In this document: positions 10,282 to 19,900 of the stretch, piece after piece
How the letters are laid out: every line of letters begins with the position of its first letter
How positions within the stretch are numbered: position 1 is the stretch's first letter
Assembly (NCBI GenBank): GCA_951394045.1
Contig: OX595994.1
Location: 1,922,001 to 1,986,000, forward strand
DNA from: Nitzschia sp. DOCU1
Taxonomy: Eukaryota; Bacillariophyta; Bacillariophyceae; Bacillariales; Bacillariaceae
Direction of reading: 5' to 3'
DNA length: 64,000 bases
The notes under the pieces: generated by a model
Told to the model about the DNA's origin: nothing
The model's database searches: none
Seen by the model: the letters and a program-made list of their open reading frames with translations, nothing else
Position numbers and translations under genes: made by a program

Positions 10282-11532
10282 CTACCATGACACTGAAATA
10301 TTTGGTGGAGGGGGGTTGGGAAAACCAATCATAGTGCGTATCCGCTTTTTCAGAGTGGCTGCCCCAATGCCGTCTACCATGGAGAAGTATTTATCCATTG
10401 TTGCATACCCATTTACAAGAATGGGGGCTGAAGCCATCTTGTTGTATTCTGCTGAATCAGCTTCAAGTTCGGCAATCCGAGCCAATGCCAATGCAGGGCT
10501 TTCAATATCATAATACACAAATGCATCCTTGTTGAAGATGTCAAATACTTCTTTCGTTCCATAGTATATTGGTATACATCCAGCCAGAAAACTGTTCAAG
10601 ATCTTTTCCGTTATATAGCCAGCCTTGTTGGTATTTTCCAACACCATACAGAATCGATACGGCTTAAACCTCTGCCAATTCCCGTGCCACGCTTTATGTC
10701 CACCCGCAGCTAAAGGTGAACGACTCTTGTTAGATGTCATATTTATGTTACCCATGCATTGCCCTCCATAATGCACCATCCCAAGCTTGGCAAAGGAATC
10801 AAATGCGTCTTCTCGAAAATCCACACAGTTGCTTGCAGTGTAAATCAAAAAGTGTTCCTTTGTCCCGATTGGTTTTAGTGCATGATCAAAAATCATGCCC
10901 CAAAACATTTTTTTGGTTGCCAACACCATTGCTACAAAATAGCACTTTACAGATTGTTTGGAGTCTGACACGTAACCAAGATGGTAGCCTCTTGGAGGAG
11001 GTGTACTGTGGCCATCATTAGTAGTAGCAACCTCCCAGGGTTCCCCACCAAATGATTCCCCGTTAATGTGGAATGCCCTGCCCCTGAAATTCTCGGAAAT
11101 CCAAACCGTACCTAGCTTCTGGTCACCCCAGCCGTCACAAAATCCTCCAACGCCAATCACAACAAGATCGTTCTCTTGAGAGAAGTTGGCAGTTGCTCGG
11201 GTAAGGGGTATTCGGGTGACGTCCTTTAACTCTGGGACCATTTCAAGAAACAGTTGAGTATTGTCGTACCCGCATGTAAAGATTCTCTCCGGCAAATTAG
11301 ATGAGTTGTAGTAGTATTCTTGTTTTTCTTCTGAAAATGCGGCTTCGTCTACTGCTGCTGGCAAGTACAAAAACGGATTCCTGAATGCAAAGGTTGACGG
11401 ATGTCGATTCCGAACGAGATTGGTGAAACACATTAGTAGGATAACGATACCAATGACAATATTGGTGGCACCACTCCTTGTATCAGACAAGGAGGTCAAC
11501 CTCCTGGTGAGCCTGAACCTGAAGATAGCCAT
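10282..11532 (-). CDS. GT10 family alpha-1,3-fucosyltransferase-like protein
   Basis: A 416-residue single-exon protein with a short N-terminal tail and one membrane segment at about residues 22-40 (NIVIGIVILLMCF), the type II topology of Golgi glycosyltransferases. The catalytic half carries the GT10 signature near residues 290-320: RFCMVLENTNKAGYITEKIL followed by LAGCIPIYYGT, which binds GDP-fucose in known members. It probably adds fucose to N-glycans or other glycans in the Golgi. The acceptor cannot be read from sequence. The length fits the family and the ATG at 11530-11532 is the first in frame. It is convergent with MSH2 and divergent from the CLC gene. Confidence 0.85.
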   Translation of the reverse strand: MAIFRFRLTRRLTSLSDTRSGATNIVIGIVILLMCFTNLVRNRHPSTFAFRNPFLYLPAAVDEAAFSEEKQEYYYNSSNLPERIFTCGYDNTQLFLEMVPELKDVTRIPLTRATANFSQENDLVVIGVGGFCDGWGDQKLGTVWISENFRGRAFHINGESFGGEPWEVATTNDGHSTPPPRGYHLGYVSDSKQSVKCYFVAMVLATKKMFWGMIFDHALKPIGTKEHFLIYTASNCVDFREDAFDSFAKLGMVHYGGQCMGNINMTSNKSRSPLAAGGHKAWHGNWQRFKPYRFCMVLENTNKAGYITEKILNSFLAGCIPIYYGTKEVFDIFNKDAFVYYDIESPALALARIAELEADSAEYNKMASAPILVNGYATMDKYFSMVDGIGAATLKKRIRTMIGFPNPPPPNISVSW

Positions 11533-11948
11533 GATATTGTCTCAAGCAATCATAATGTTGGACTGCTCCAAAGAAAAGCATTTGAATAAAAATCAAAAAG
11601 AGTGCTTTGTGTTAGAGTAACAGTTAGGTAAGGACGCTAGTAGTAGAGCTACTAGTGTGCGTTGCCATTGGTGGCACGCGGTGGCCTGCCCCACTACGAG
11701 CAGGCGCAGACATCCTTTCGTCTGACAGACAGACAGACAGACTACCGGTAATCCGCGTATCAAAACGAGAGAATGGCGAACATCTTCAATCTTATCCGGG
11801 CGAACGCCGAACTGCAGAAACGGGATGACGAAATTGATGAATGATGTCATTCCAAAAACGAATTTTCTTCAAGTGGCATCTATCGCGGAAATCTACCACC
11901 GACCTTCCGTCGGCGCCTTCCTCCTATTAACGTCCACAACTTGAACAA
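11533..11948. other. Divergent intergenic region with a short GACA-type repeat
   Basis: This is the shared upstream region of the fucosyltransferase-like gene (-) and the CLC gene (+). It contains a (GACA)n microsatellite at about 11722-11741. No other structure is seen. Confidence 0.5.
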
Positions 11949-13811
11949 ATGAAAGTCACGATGCGGTCGTTATTGACACATGGGGTCGGTTCAACAACAA
12001 ACAGAATACAGTTTCTCCTGTTGTCCCTAGTTTTATTGCTATCGAATTCTCAATGTTTCATGCCGCAAGTGCCGCGGAAACGAGTGCATTTGTCGTCGTC
12101 GTCTTCTGTCGATGGGAACACCAGGATCACGCGTCGGGGCGCCAGTTTGAATGGAGATGAGAATTCACCTGCTGATCAAAACCTCACGCAAGATGCCTTC
12201 TTTCCCAAGCCGGAACAACAACAAGGCTTGATGACGACAAGGGAAGGCTTGACTCCGGCGCCGACTAGTTCGGGTGTCGAAGTTTCCTCGACCGTTCAAT
12301 CCGATGCCACTTATATTTTCTTTGGCTCTGCCGTCGTGGGTATTTTGTCAGGCTTTGCCATTGCCATTTTCAAGCTGAGCATTGAAAGTTTGCGGGAAGT
12401 CATGTATGGAAGTTCCCTGGGAGAAGTCTTTCCCGTCTTTTTGATTCCAGCGATTGGAGGTGTGGGAGTAGCATGCCTTGCCGCACTCGGGGACTTTTCG
12501 CCGGGTCTTCGGGGAACCGCCAAGGAAATTGATAGCATGTCGTTGAATACCAAAACGGATGAGCGCTTTCTGAATTCCTTCCGCTTTATCAATAAGCCTC
12601 TGGCGGCGATTGTGACGCTGGGAACTGGCAACTCTTTGGGCCCCGAAGGTCCCAGTGTCGAAGTCGGCATGGCCGTGAGTCGGATTTGCATGCCATCGTC
12701 GCTGGTACAAAGTGAAACAGATGCTGATACCTTGGCACGAATTCAACGCAATCGGTTGCTCTTGTCGGCGGGTGCCGCCGCGGGAGTATCGGCTGGATTC
12801 AATGCACCTTTGGCGGGAGTGTTTTTTGCTCTCGAGATCCTCCAACAATCCTTGCCGCCATTAAAGCCTCTTCCAGACTTGTCGTCGTCGTCGTCTTCAT
12901 CAGCAGCAGGAGGAACAGAGGAGAACAGCAAGTGGTTTCAAAAATTCAATAGTGATTACCTGTCGTCGGGGACTGGGCCGATTACCGCTGTCCTCTTGGC
13001 CTCTGTGCTCTCGGCGCTGGTCGCTCAAGTCTACCTCGGCGACTCTTTGGCCTTGAGTGTACCTTCCTACGAATTGAACACGCCATTAGTCGAGCTCCCC
13101 ATGTATCTACTCTTGGGAGTAGTTTCGGGAATTGTTGCCGGAACTTTTACGTTTGCCGCTCAACTCTCCAAGGGCTTTTTTGATGGCACGGTGGGGCCCA
13201 CAAATGTTCAAGAATCTATGCAGCTCTTACCCAAATGGTCCAAACCGATTATCGGTGGTCTCATTTGTGGTATCGTTGGGATTTATTATCCTCAAATTCT
13301 CTTTTTTGGATACGAAACGTTGAATACGCTCTTGGCCAACAACGCCTTGACGACGGACGTGGTCTTGACCTTGTTAGCAGTTAAGATCTTTACGACTGCT
13401 ATTTGTGCTGGCAGTGGTCTTGTGGGCGGTACCTTTGCGCCTTCGCTCTTTTTGGGTGGCATGACGGGCGCTGCCTTTCACGACGTGATTGGTCACATGT
13501 TTCAAATTTCTCACAGTAGTCCATTCATTCTGGCTGATGTTCAAGCTTATGCGATTGTCGGCGCAGCGGGAACCTTAGCGGCTCTTTTCAAGGCGCCTCT
13601 GACAGCTAGCTTGTTGCTGTTTGAGTTGACGCGGGACTATGAGGTGTTATTACCGGCATTGGCAAGTGCGGGAGTGGGCAGCGTCGTTGGAGATGTCGTC
13701 GAAAGGGCGCTGGAAGAAACTCGACGAGACAGAGATGCCGTGTCGTGGGGTGACTTGAGTGATGAAGACGACGAAGAAGAAGGACAAGCCAATTTGAAAA
13801 GATCGCAATAA
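11949..13811 (+). CDS. CLC-type chloride channel/transporter, probably plastid-targeted
   Basis: A 620-residue single-exon membrane protein of the CLC family, which moves chloride or other anions, often in exchange for protons. The conserved filter region GTGNSLGPEGPSV lies near residue 225 and includes the gating Glu of GPEGP. GSGLVGGTFAPSLFLGG lies near 487. About ten hydrophobic segments can be seen. The variant GTGNS in place of the animal GSGIP resembles the plant CLC-e/f and cyanobacterial group. The N-terminus has a hydrophobic signal peptide (about 20-33) ending SNSQC, then FMPQVPRKR and a Ser-rich stretch. This fits the diatom bipartite plastid presequence with Phe after the cleavage site. 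There is no CBS pair and the tail is acidic. A role in thylakoid or plastid-envelope anion balance is inference. Confidence 0.88.
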   Translation: MKVTMRSLLTHGVGSTTNRIQFLLLSLVLLLSNSQCFMPQVPRKRVHLSSSSSVDGNTRITRRGASLNGDENSPADQNLTQDAFFPKPEQQQGLMTTREGLTPAPTSSGVEVSSTVQSDATYIFFGSAVVGILSGFAIAIFKLSIESLREVMYGSSLGEVFPVFLIPAIGGVGVACLAALGDFSPGLRGTAKEIDSMSLNTKTDERFLNSFRFINKPLAAIVTLGTGNSLGPEGPSVEVGMAVSRICMPSSLVQSETDADTLARIQRNRLLLSAGAAAGVSAGFNAPLAGVFFALEILQQSLPPLKPLPDLSSSSSSSAAGGTEENSKWFQKFNSDYLSSGTGPITAVLLASVLSALVAQVYLGDSLALSVPSYELNTPLVELPMYLLLGVVSGIVAGTFTFAAQLSKGFFDGTVGPTNVQESMQLLPKWSKPIIGGLICGIVGIYYPQILFFGYETLNTLLANNALTTDVVLTLLAVKIFTTAICAGSGLVGGTFAPSLFLGGMTGAAFHDVIGHMFQISHSSPFILADVQAYAIVGAAGTLAALFKAPLTASLLLFELTRDYEVLLPALASAGVGSVVGDVVERALEETRRDRDAVSWGDLSDEDDEEEGQANLKRSQ

Positions 13812-14113
13812 AACTCCACGCACGAATCCGAAGCAGGACAAATATTCAGTCGGTGTTCCCAACCACATCTCGGCTCCTTCTGGGGAGGCCGGCAATCGCA
13901 CTACTCTAGCAAACACTTTCCCCGCTGTAACATAGAACTAGCATACTCCTTTTTCAATTATCCTATAACTTGGAAACGAAGCAGACTCCTGATTTCAACT
14001 GAGCAATGCCGTTGCGGGCAAAAGAGAGGCTCCGTCGGCAATGCCGTTAGCGAAGGTGGAACCTCCCGCTCACTCATCGCGGCAAGTGCAACAGCATGTG
14101 GAGCCTGTCGAAC
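13812..14113. other. Convergent 3' intergenic region
   Basis: About 300 bp between the stops of the CLC gene (+) and the first membrane paralogue (-). No repeat or gene is seen. Confidence 0.5.
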
Positions 14114-16186
14114 CTATCTCCAGTTCGGAATACCGACCTCGTCCCACAATTCTTGAGTGTAGCACAGCTGATCTGCGGCCCATTGTTCCTCCGCGGACAA
14201 TTCCCACCATTGGCGGCGATCAGATCCGGGCAATTGCATAGGATTCTTCTTATCTTTCCAAAGTTCCGGCGACCAGCCAAGTGTCTCATAGTATTGCACA
14301 ACTCCACTCTCCTCCAGTTGCCCCCAATTGTAACCAAAGTAATGATTGATCCAGCAATCCCAAGAGCTACCGGTGAAACCCAGTTCTACAAGGGCTGAGT
14401 GGTGCAGGCTTGAAAACCTAGTCGCCACCGATCGATACGGAACGGCTTCGACACGGTTCTGCCCAGGGAGGTTCCAACTCTCTTCGTCGTAGCCCGCCTG
14501 CGTAGCAAGGGTCTGGGCGTTTACATCCAACTCGATCCAAGGAACAAACCGAAAGAAGGGGTAAGGAATGCCCGTGGGCGGATTTGATATATTGTCCGTC
14601 TCGTCGAATGTAGGGGCCGGAGTGGGTTCATCCGTGAGTTCCCATGTGACCTGGCTTGTTTGCCCAGAGGTAGGCGAGCCAGTCGGATCGGCCGTCAGAG
14701 ATTCTGCTTGTGGTTGGGCTGTAGGCTCGCCCGTCGAAGGGGCCGGGGTGGGTTCATCCGTGAGCTCCAATGGCTCGGCAGTCCAAGGGGCTGGAGTGGG
14801 TTCATCCGTGAGCTCCAGTGTGATCTGGCTTGATGGTTCCGAGGAAGGAATGGAACTGACGGTGGGTTCGCTGCTAGGTAGAACTGTCAATGAAGCTCCA
14901 CCTTCTACTAGAAAGGGCGTCGGAGCCTCCAAGTAGGGACGCTCCAACTGCTCCGGGAACGGCGGAAGCGTCACGACCGGCGGGATTGTTGGACGAGATG
15001 TCGGCCTCGGAGTGGGCGGCCATGTCGGCCGCTCGGTTGGAGCTAGCGGCCTCGGAGTGGGCCGCAACGTCGGCCGCTCGGTTGGAGCTAGCGGCCTTGG
15101 AGTGGGCCGCGACGTCGGTCGCTCGGTTGGAGCTGGATCAGCAGGGACTGAATAAAGCTCTGAGTGCGGCCATTTGGTCAGTTGATCGACTACTGGTCCC
15201 AGCGTAGGGGAAGGAATAATAGGCTCCGCAGTGGGAAGTCGGGTACTAGGCACAACGACCGGCCACGGAGTAGGCTTGGGTGTTGTTGTTGAAGCCCCTG
15301 GAACAGCCTCTGGATGTGGTGTCGGCGCCACAACTGGGGGTGGCGTTGGACCCGGTGGAGGCGGGATTGTTGGAGGAAGGACAGGTGCCAGAGTTGGTAC
15401 CGTTGCTGGTCGATTGACACTGGGAGAACTGTTGGGAGACTGGAATCGAAAGTCAATGCTGGTCGGGACTGATGAGGGAGCCGGCGAATGTGATGGATAT
15501 GGAGAAGAAGAAGGCGCCGAATCACTACCCACTGGCTGACTTCCATCAATGGGGCCAGAACCGGGCACAAAAGTTGTTCCTGGCGACACGACTGAACTCG
15601 CTTGGTTGAAGGATCGAGTATTTTCCCGAAATCGAACCAGGCCCCAGATCAACCCAATAATCATCCCCAACAAAAGCGGCCCAAGGAACAAAGCGATAAA
15701 GTAGAATCTGCGAATAGCCAACCGCCGCCTCTCCGGCTCGTCGGCTGCCGTGGTAATCGTATCGCATCCGTCGCGACCCAACTCGTCATTCAACAAACTT
15801 TGCGGTGAAAGAAAAACACGCTTTGTAGGCCCGGGTAAGCAAGGAAAGAAGGTCCTTCGATGGGATTTTGTGGGCGTGTCCTCAGCGTCTACTAGTTTCG
15901 GTGCTGACACCTCTAGATAACTTGGCAGTGGTGGTGGCGGTGGAGAATTTGGAAGAGGCTGAGCAGTAGCAACCACCGTGGTCTCATTCAGCACACCTCG
16001 ACGTCGTCCCGTAACTGTATCATCGCCCAAAGTACTCAGATCGTCCAACGGAAAAGCCGTAACAAATTGTACTGGCGACCCTTCTTCCTCATCTGTCATT
16101 TCGGAAGGCAATATCTGTTCTAAATCGTAGGCAAATCGCCTCGGTTGTTGCGGAGGTGGTGCTTGTTCTTCGTCCATTTTCATCAT
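14114..16186 (-). CDS. Single-pass membrane protein with Pro/Thr-rich stalk and W-motif quartet domain (paralogue A)
   Basis: A 690-residue protein of unrecognised function. A Pro-rich, acidic N-terminal region (1-160) includes STLGDDT. A basic patch (RRRLAIRR) precedes one membrane helix at about 162-185 (FLGPLLLGMIIGLIWGL). A long stalk at about 190-540 is rich in Pro, Thr and Ser with PTERPT/PTPRPLA repeats. The C-terminal domain (about 545-690) contains four copies of a short motif with an aromatic residue and a downstream Trp: AGYDEESWN, LGFTGSSWD, LGWSPELWK and LCYTQELWD, ending PNW. Basic residues before the helix suggest the stalk and C-domain face outside or the lumen. Homologues lie at 50946-52925 and 61184-63163 on the same strand. 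There are no introns. The wall-protein-like stalk suggests a surface role, but this is a guess. Confidence 0.75.
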   Translation of the reverse strand: MMKMDEEQAPPPQQPRRFAYDLEQILPSEMTDEEEGSPVQFVTAFPLDDLSTLGDDTVTGRRRGVLNETTVVATAQPLPNSPPPPPLPSYLEVSAPKLVDAEDTPTKSHRRTFFPCLPGPTKRVFLSPQSLLNDELGRDGCDTITTAADEPERRRLAIRRFYFIALFLGPLLLGMIIGLIWGLVRFRENTRSFNQASSVVSPGTTFVPGSGPIDGSQPVGSDSAPSSSPYPSHSPAPSSVPTSIDFRFQSPNSSPSVNRPATVPTLAPVLPPTIPPPPGPTPPPVVAPTPHPEAVPGASTTTPKPTPWPVVVPSTRLPTAEPIIPSPTLGPVVDQLTKWPHSELYSVPADPAPTERPTSRPTPRPLAPTERPTLRPTPRPLAPTERPTWPPTPRPTSRPTIPPVVTLPPFPEQLERPYLEAPTPFLVEGGASLTVLPSSEPTVSSIPSSEPSSQITLELTDEPTPAPWTAEPLELTDEPTPAPSTGEPTAQPQAESLTADPTGSPTSGQTSQVTWELTDEPTPAPTFDETDNISNPPTGIPYPFFRFVPWIELDVNAQTLATQAGYDEESWNLPGQNRVEAVPYRSVATRFSSLHHSALVELGFTGSSWDCWINHYFGYNWGQLEESGVVQYYETLGWSPELWKDKKNPMQLPGSDRRQWWELSAEEQWAADQLCYTQELWDEVGIPNWR

Positions 16187-16988
16187 GGTTGTGGTGTAAA
16201 GCAGACGTTTATGTGGAGGTCAAACACAAAGTGTCTTGTCCTTGTGTTATGTACTTCCTGGAGCATCCAATCAATGGAACGACGCGATCCAACATGGCAG
16301 TATCTTTTTACTCGTGCGTCCATTGTGCATCGGATGACACATGAATGAGCCGACCGGCTCGCAAGTCGATTATTCTTGTAGAAAGTCTACCAAGCGAGAA
16401 CGCAGCGACGGACGGAGGCAAGACCCAAAAATCCCGACCCTCTCATTTTTGTTACACCCCCTCTCCGAACGTCGTCATCGTCATTGGACCATCATGGGGG
16501 AGGGGAAAAGCCCTTGTAGCATCACCAAAACTACCGCTTCATTTCGTAAATGCGTGTCCGCTGAAAAGAGAACCCCGTGCCATTGTCGCTGACCACATAA
16601 ACAACGTGTTCGCGTCGATGTGTGTCCACGACTTGCTTGCGCTGCGGGAATTATCTCTGAGTCGCCTGTGGCGTGCATGCGCGCGTAAACACATGGAAAG
16701 ACGGATGGAAATCAGACGAAGCGTGACAGGAGCTATGCATGAGAATCGGCACGCGGTGGATGTGTGCCACGAGATCCAAGTTCCGAGCACGACAAAAGCT
16801 CGTGCCACATGCCACTATGAGGACAGTTACTATCTACTACCCGATCTACGGTAGTGCTGGTTATTATCATCGTCAATCCCGGTGCTAAGAGATAGTCCGC
16901 TTGCCGTCACTGATATTCGAACATGTGCTGCTAGAGATCCCCCCACACGAACCGATTTCAAACTGGATTTCTTTCGGCATTGATAACT
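16187..16988. other. Intergenic region upstream of paralogue A
   Basis: About 800 bp. A 169-codon ATG-initiated open frame on the plus strand (16345-16854) has no recognisable domain and unremarkable composition, so I do not call it a gene. No RNA gene or repeat is seen. Confidence 0.4.
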
Positions 16989-19900
16989 TTAGACGGACAC
17001 GCTACTCTCCAAGTGCGTGGGATTAAATGCTTCCATTGGGAACCTGCGATTAGTTGCATTGTCGTTCTCGATTCGAATGGATAGTTCCCTGAGTTCCTTT
17101 TGGAACGTTTGCAGGACCGGCAAGGCATCGTCAGCAAAGCGGTTGCGAGTTAACAAATGTTCCCAATTGCCCATGAGGCGGGGCATCCGTAACCCCGTGG
17201 AAGAACTAGTATACGAGAAAAGAAAAAAGATTTGGTGAGCATCATGGATCGGCTGGCTTTACTAAAGCTCCAACAACCAAGCCGCTCGTCGCTTGCGCGT
17301 TAACTTACACCAACGTGCAGTTGAGCTGATAGATTTGAATCGAATCGATTTCCTTCCCACGACGAATGGTGGTGCCACAAATCTTGGGGTTGGCAAAGTA
17401 ATCAGAAATCTGACCGACCAGCTCGTGCATGCCCGTTACGCTGCAAATCAAAGAACTCAACACGTCCCTAGTACCAGCAACATTAAGGCAAGATAAAAAA
17501 GATGAGCAGGCCTCCCTACCACAGCTAACCAGCTCGCCGCATGCCGAATAAGAAACACACTTACACAATATCATTAAACGATGCAAGATCAGAGCTGTGG
17601 ACAAGTCCTAGCTCTCCCGCTAGAGACTCCAAAAAAGCTTGTAACGCGGGATCGTTGACCATATTTCGTTGCAAGCGAGACTGCGCCCCCTCCTTGTTCC
17701 CCGGAGATCCGTAAATGACCAAGAGCATATCTCGGACGAGCTTTGTCACGACGTTGGCGAATTCGGTCAAGTCCTTGGTGGCTGGGTAGTCCTCCACGTC
17801 ATCCATACTCTTGGGAAGGTAGTCGCGAAAGTTCTTTTTGAACGTATTCTTGCTGGCAAAGAGCAACTCTTGAAGATCGTCATCCTCAAAGGCCCAATTT
17901 CGATTGATAACTCCGTGGCGCATTGTCAATGTCAAGTAGGCTTTGTTGTTGATACTAATTGTGCGGTAGGTAAAGATCTTCAGGAAGGCTCGAAGTGGGT
18001 GATTGATCGGAAGGTGGGCACGCGACGCTCGTACCAAGGAGTTGGCAGCAATCATGTGTACATTTACCAGGTGATCGACGACCGTCACAAGCGCCAAGGC
18101 ACTCACTCTCCATGCCCAGGTAGCATGACGCCAATCATCATACAATTTATGCTCGGGATTGACATCGTGGTTATCGTCTTGCACGGCTGCCCTTGTGAGT
18201 TGTTCTGGGCAAACGCGGTATTCTCCATCAAAGCAAGTGTAGACTCCGATGAGATGGCAGTCGGCGTCAAAGTAGGCTGCAGCTCCGTATCTCTGATATC
18301 CCCTACGGACGCGATACGACCCCAAGGCAGTTGTATCATTGACAAAGACAACTCGTGAATCTTTGCAAACTCGGCGTACCAAAGTCTCCTTGGGCAAGCT
18401 GTCGAGTTTTTGGGTACGAAGGCAACATATGCCTGCAAACGCCATCTCGGAAATCATCTGGTCGATTGATTTGTAACTTTCATAGTTGGTATTGACCGGA
18501 GGGAAATTTGAGTTGAACCATTTCCTTCGCCAGGCAGTAGCTTCGTCTGCTTTGAGCCATTCTCCCTCGTCGTCGGTAATAGGCGCAATCTTCAAGACTT
18601 TTGAGGTTAATCCATCCTTCCAATTTTCCATTATAGAAACATCCTCGTCTAAGAATAAAGCGACGCATCGTGAGCCAAACAAAAGGTGACCAGAACAGCT
18701 TCTCTGTACCAGCATTATACATACCACACGTCGGGATGTACCGATCACCCGAAGCAGGGATCATCAAAGAGCCAAGTTCTCTTCCGGTGCAATCCAACGG
18801 ATGTTTGACTTCGGACGCATGAGGGAAGTACTTGTTGTTTTCGTCATACGTCAATTGGCCCATTTTCAACACAAATTTTTGGAAAAAGGTTTCCTTGCTC
18901 TGGATTTCGGCCAAGCGCTGATCCGAAACAGCAGACACGGCCTCCAGACACTTCGCACAGGGAGCGTAACGGTCTACCAAGTAAATGATAATCTGCATAG
19001 CATATTCGTAGCCCGGACATCGTCGAGGAGGGTAGTCCAAATTTCGTTCCGAAATTCCAAGCATTATCTCGTTGTGATCACCGTTGAACGTCATCATCTT
19101 GCCGATTACAGCGCTGTCCCGATTGAAATTGAGTTTATCCGCATCCGCTCCAAACACGGTAACTAGTAGTAGATAGATGAGAATTCAGCAGCCCACGAAA
19201 TAGCAATCTCATTCTCTCAATGACTTACCGTCGCGATTAGCATTCTGGACAGAACAATGAAGTGGAGTTCCGTCTGGGATGTAAATCTTTTCATTGAAGA
19301 TTGTGACATACTTGTCTCCATTGGGCAACTTGAAATCGTAGGCCATAAAATTTACCAACGGTACGGCGCGCAGTAATCGCGACATTTCCAACACAAACTT
19401 AGGCTTGTCCTTCTTGTAGACTTCAACTAGCTTGGGATCTTCGTACATCTTTTCGACAATGTCTCCCAAGATAAAGGCAGGGGCGGCACCTCCGGCGATA
19501 CAAAATTTGTAGACAAGGAAGCGGACTACTTCCGGAGGCGACCATGCATCCCACTTATTTTGTTCCGCCATGGCAAGCGTCTTCTGGAGCGATGGTGCTT
19601 CCAAGTAACGCAGAAAGGCTCGCCGAATAAGATCTGAAGCAAGAAGCACTTGTTAGATACCAAAGCGCCCCGTATATAGCACTCAACGAAGATATCATAC
19701 CATAGTCTTGGATGCCCTTGAATTCCAAAATACCACCAAACCAAATTTTGTTGATCCAGTCCGACATAAATGGAAAAGCGTTCGTCAAGAGCTTGTAATA
19801 GCGGTGTCGTTCGTGTTCGGTAAATTCACCCCCCGTCAACAAGTGGAAGAGAGTAGAACCAAAAGATATTTCAATTAGAGTCTTGTCAATCATTGTCCCA

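Noticed and set aside
16345..16854. 169-codon ATG-initiated plus-strand open frame
   Set aside because: No domain, no clear composition of a gene, and it fills the promoter region of paralogue A and the flank of the fusion gene; probably chance.
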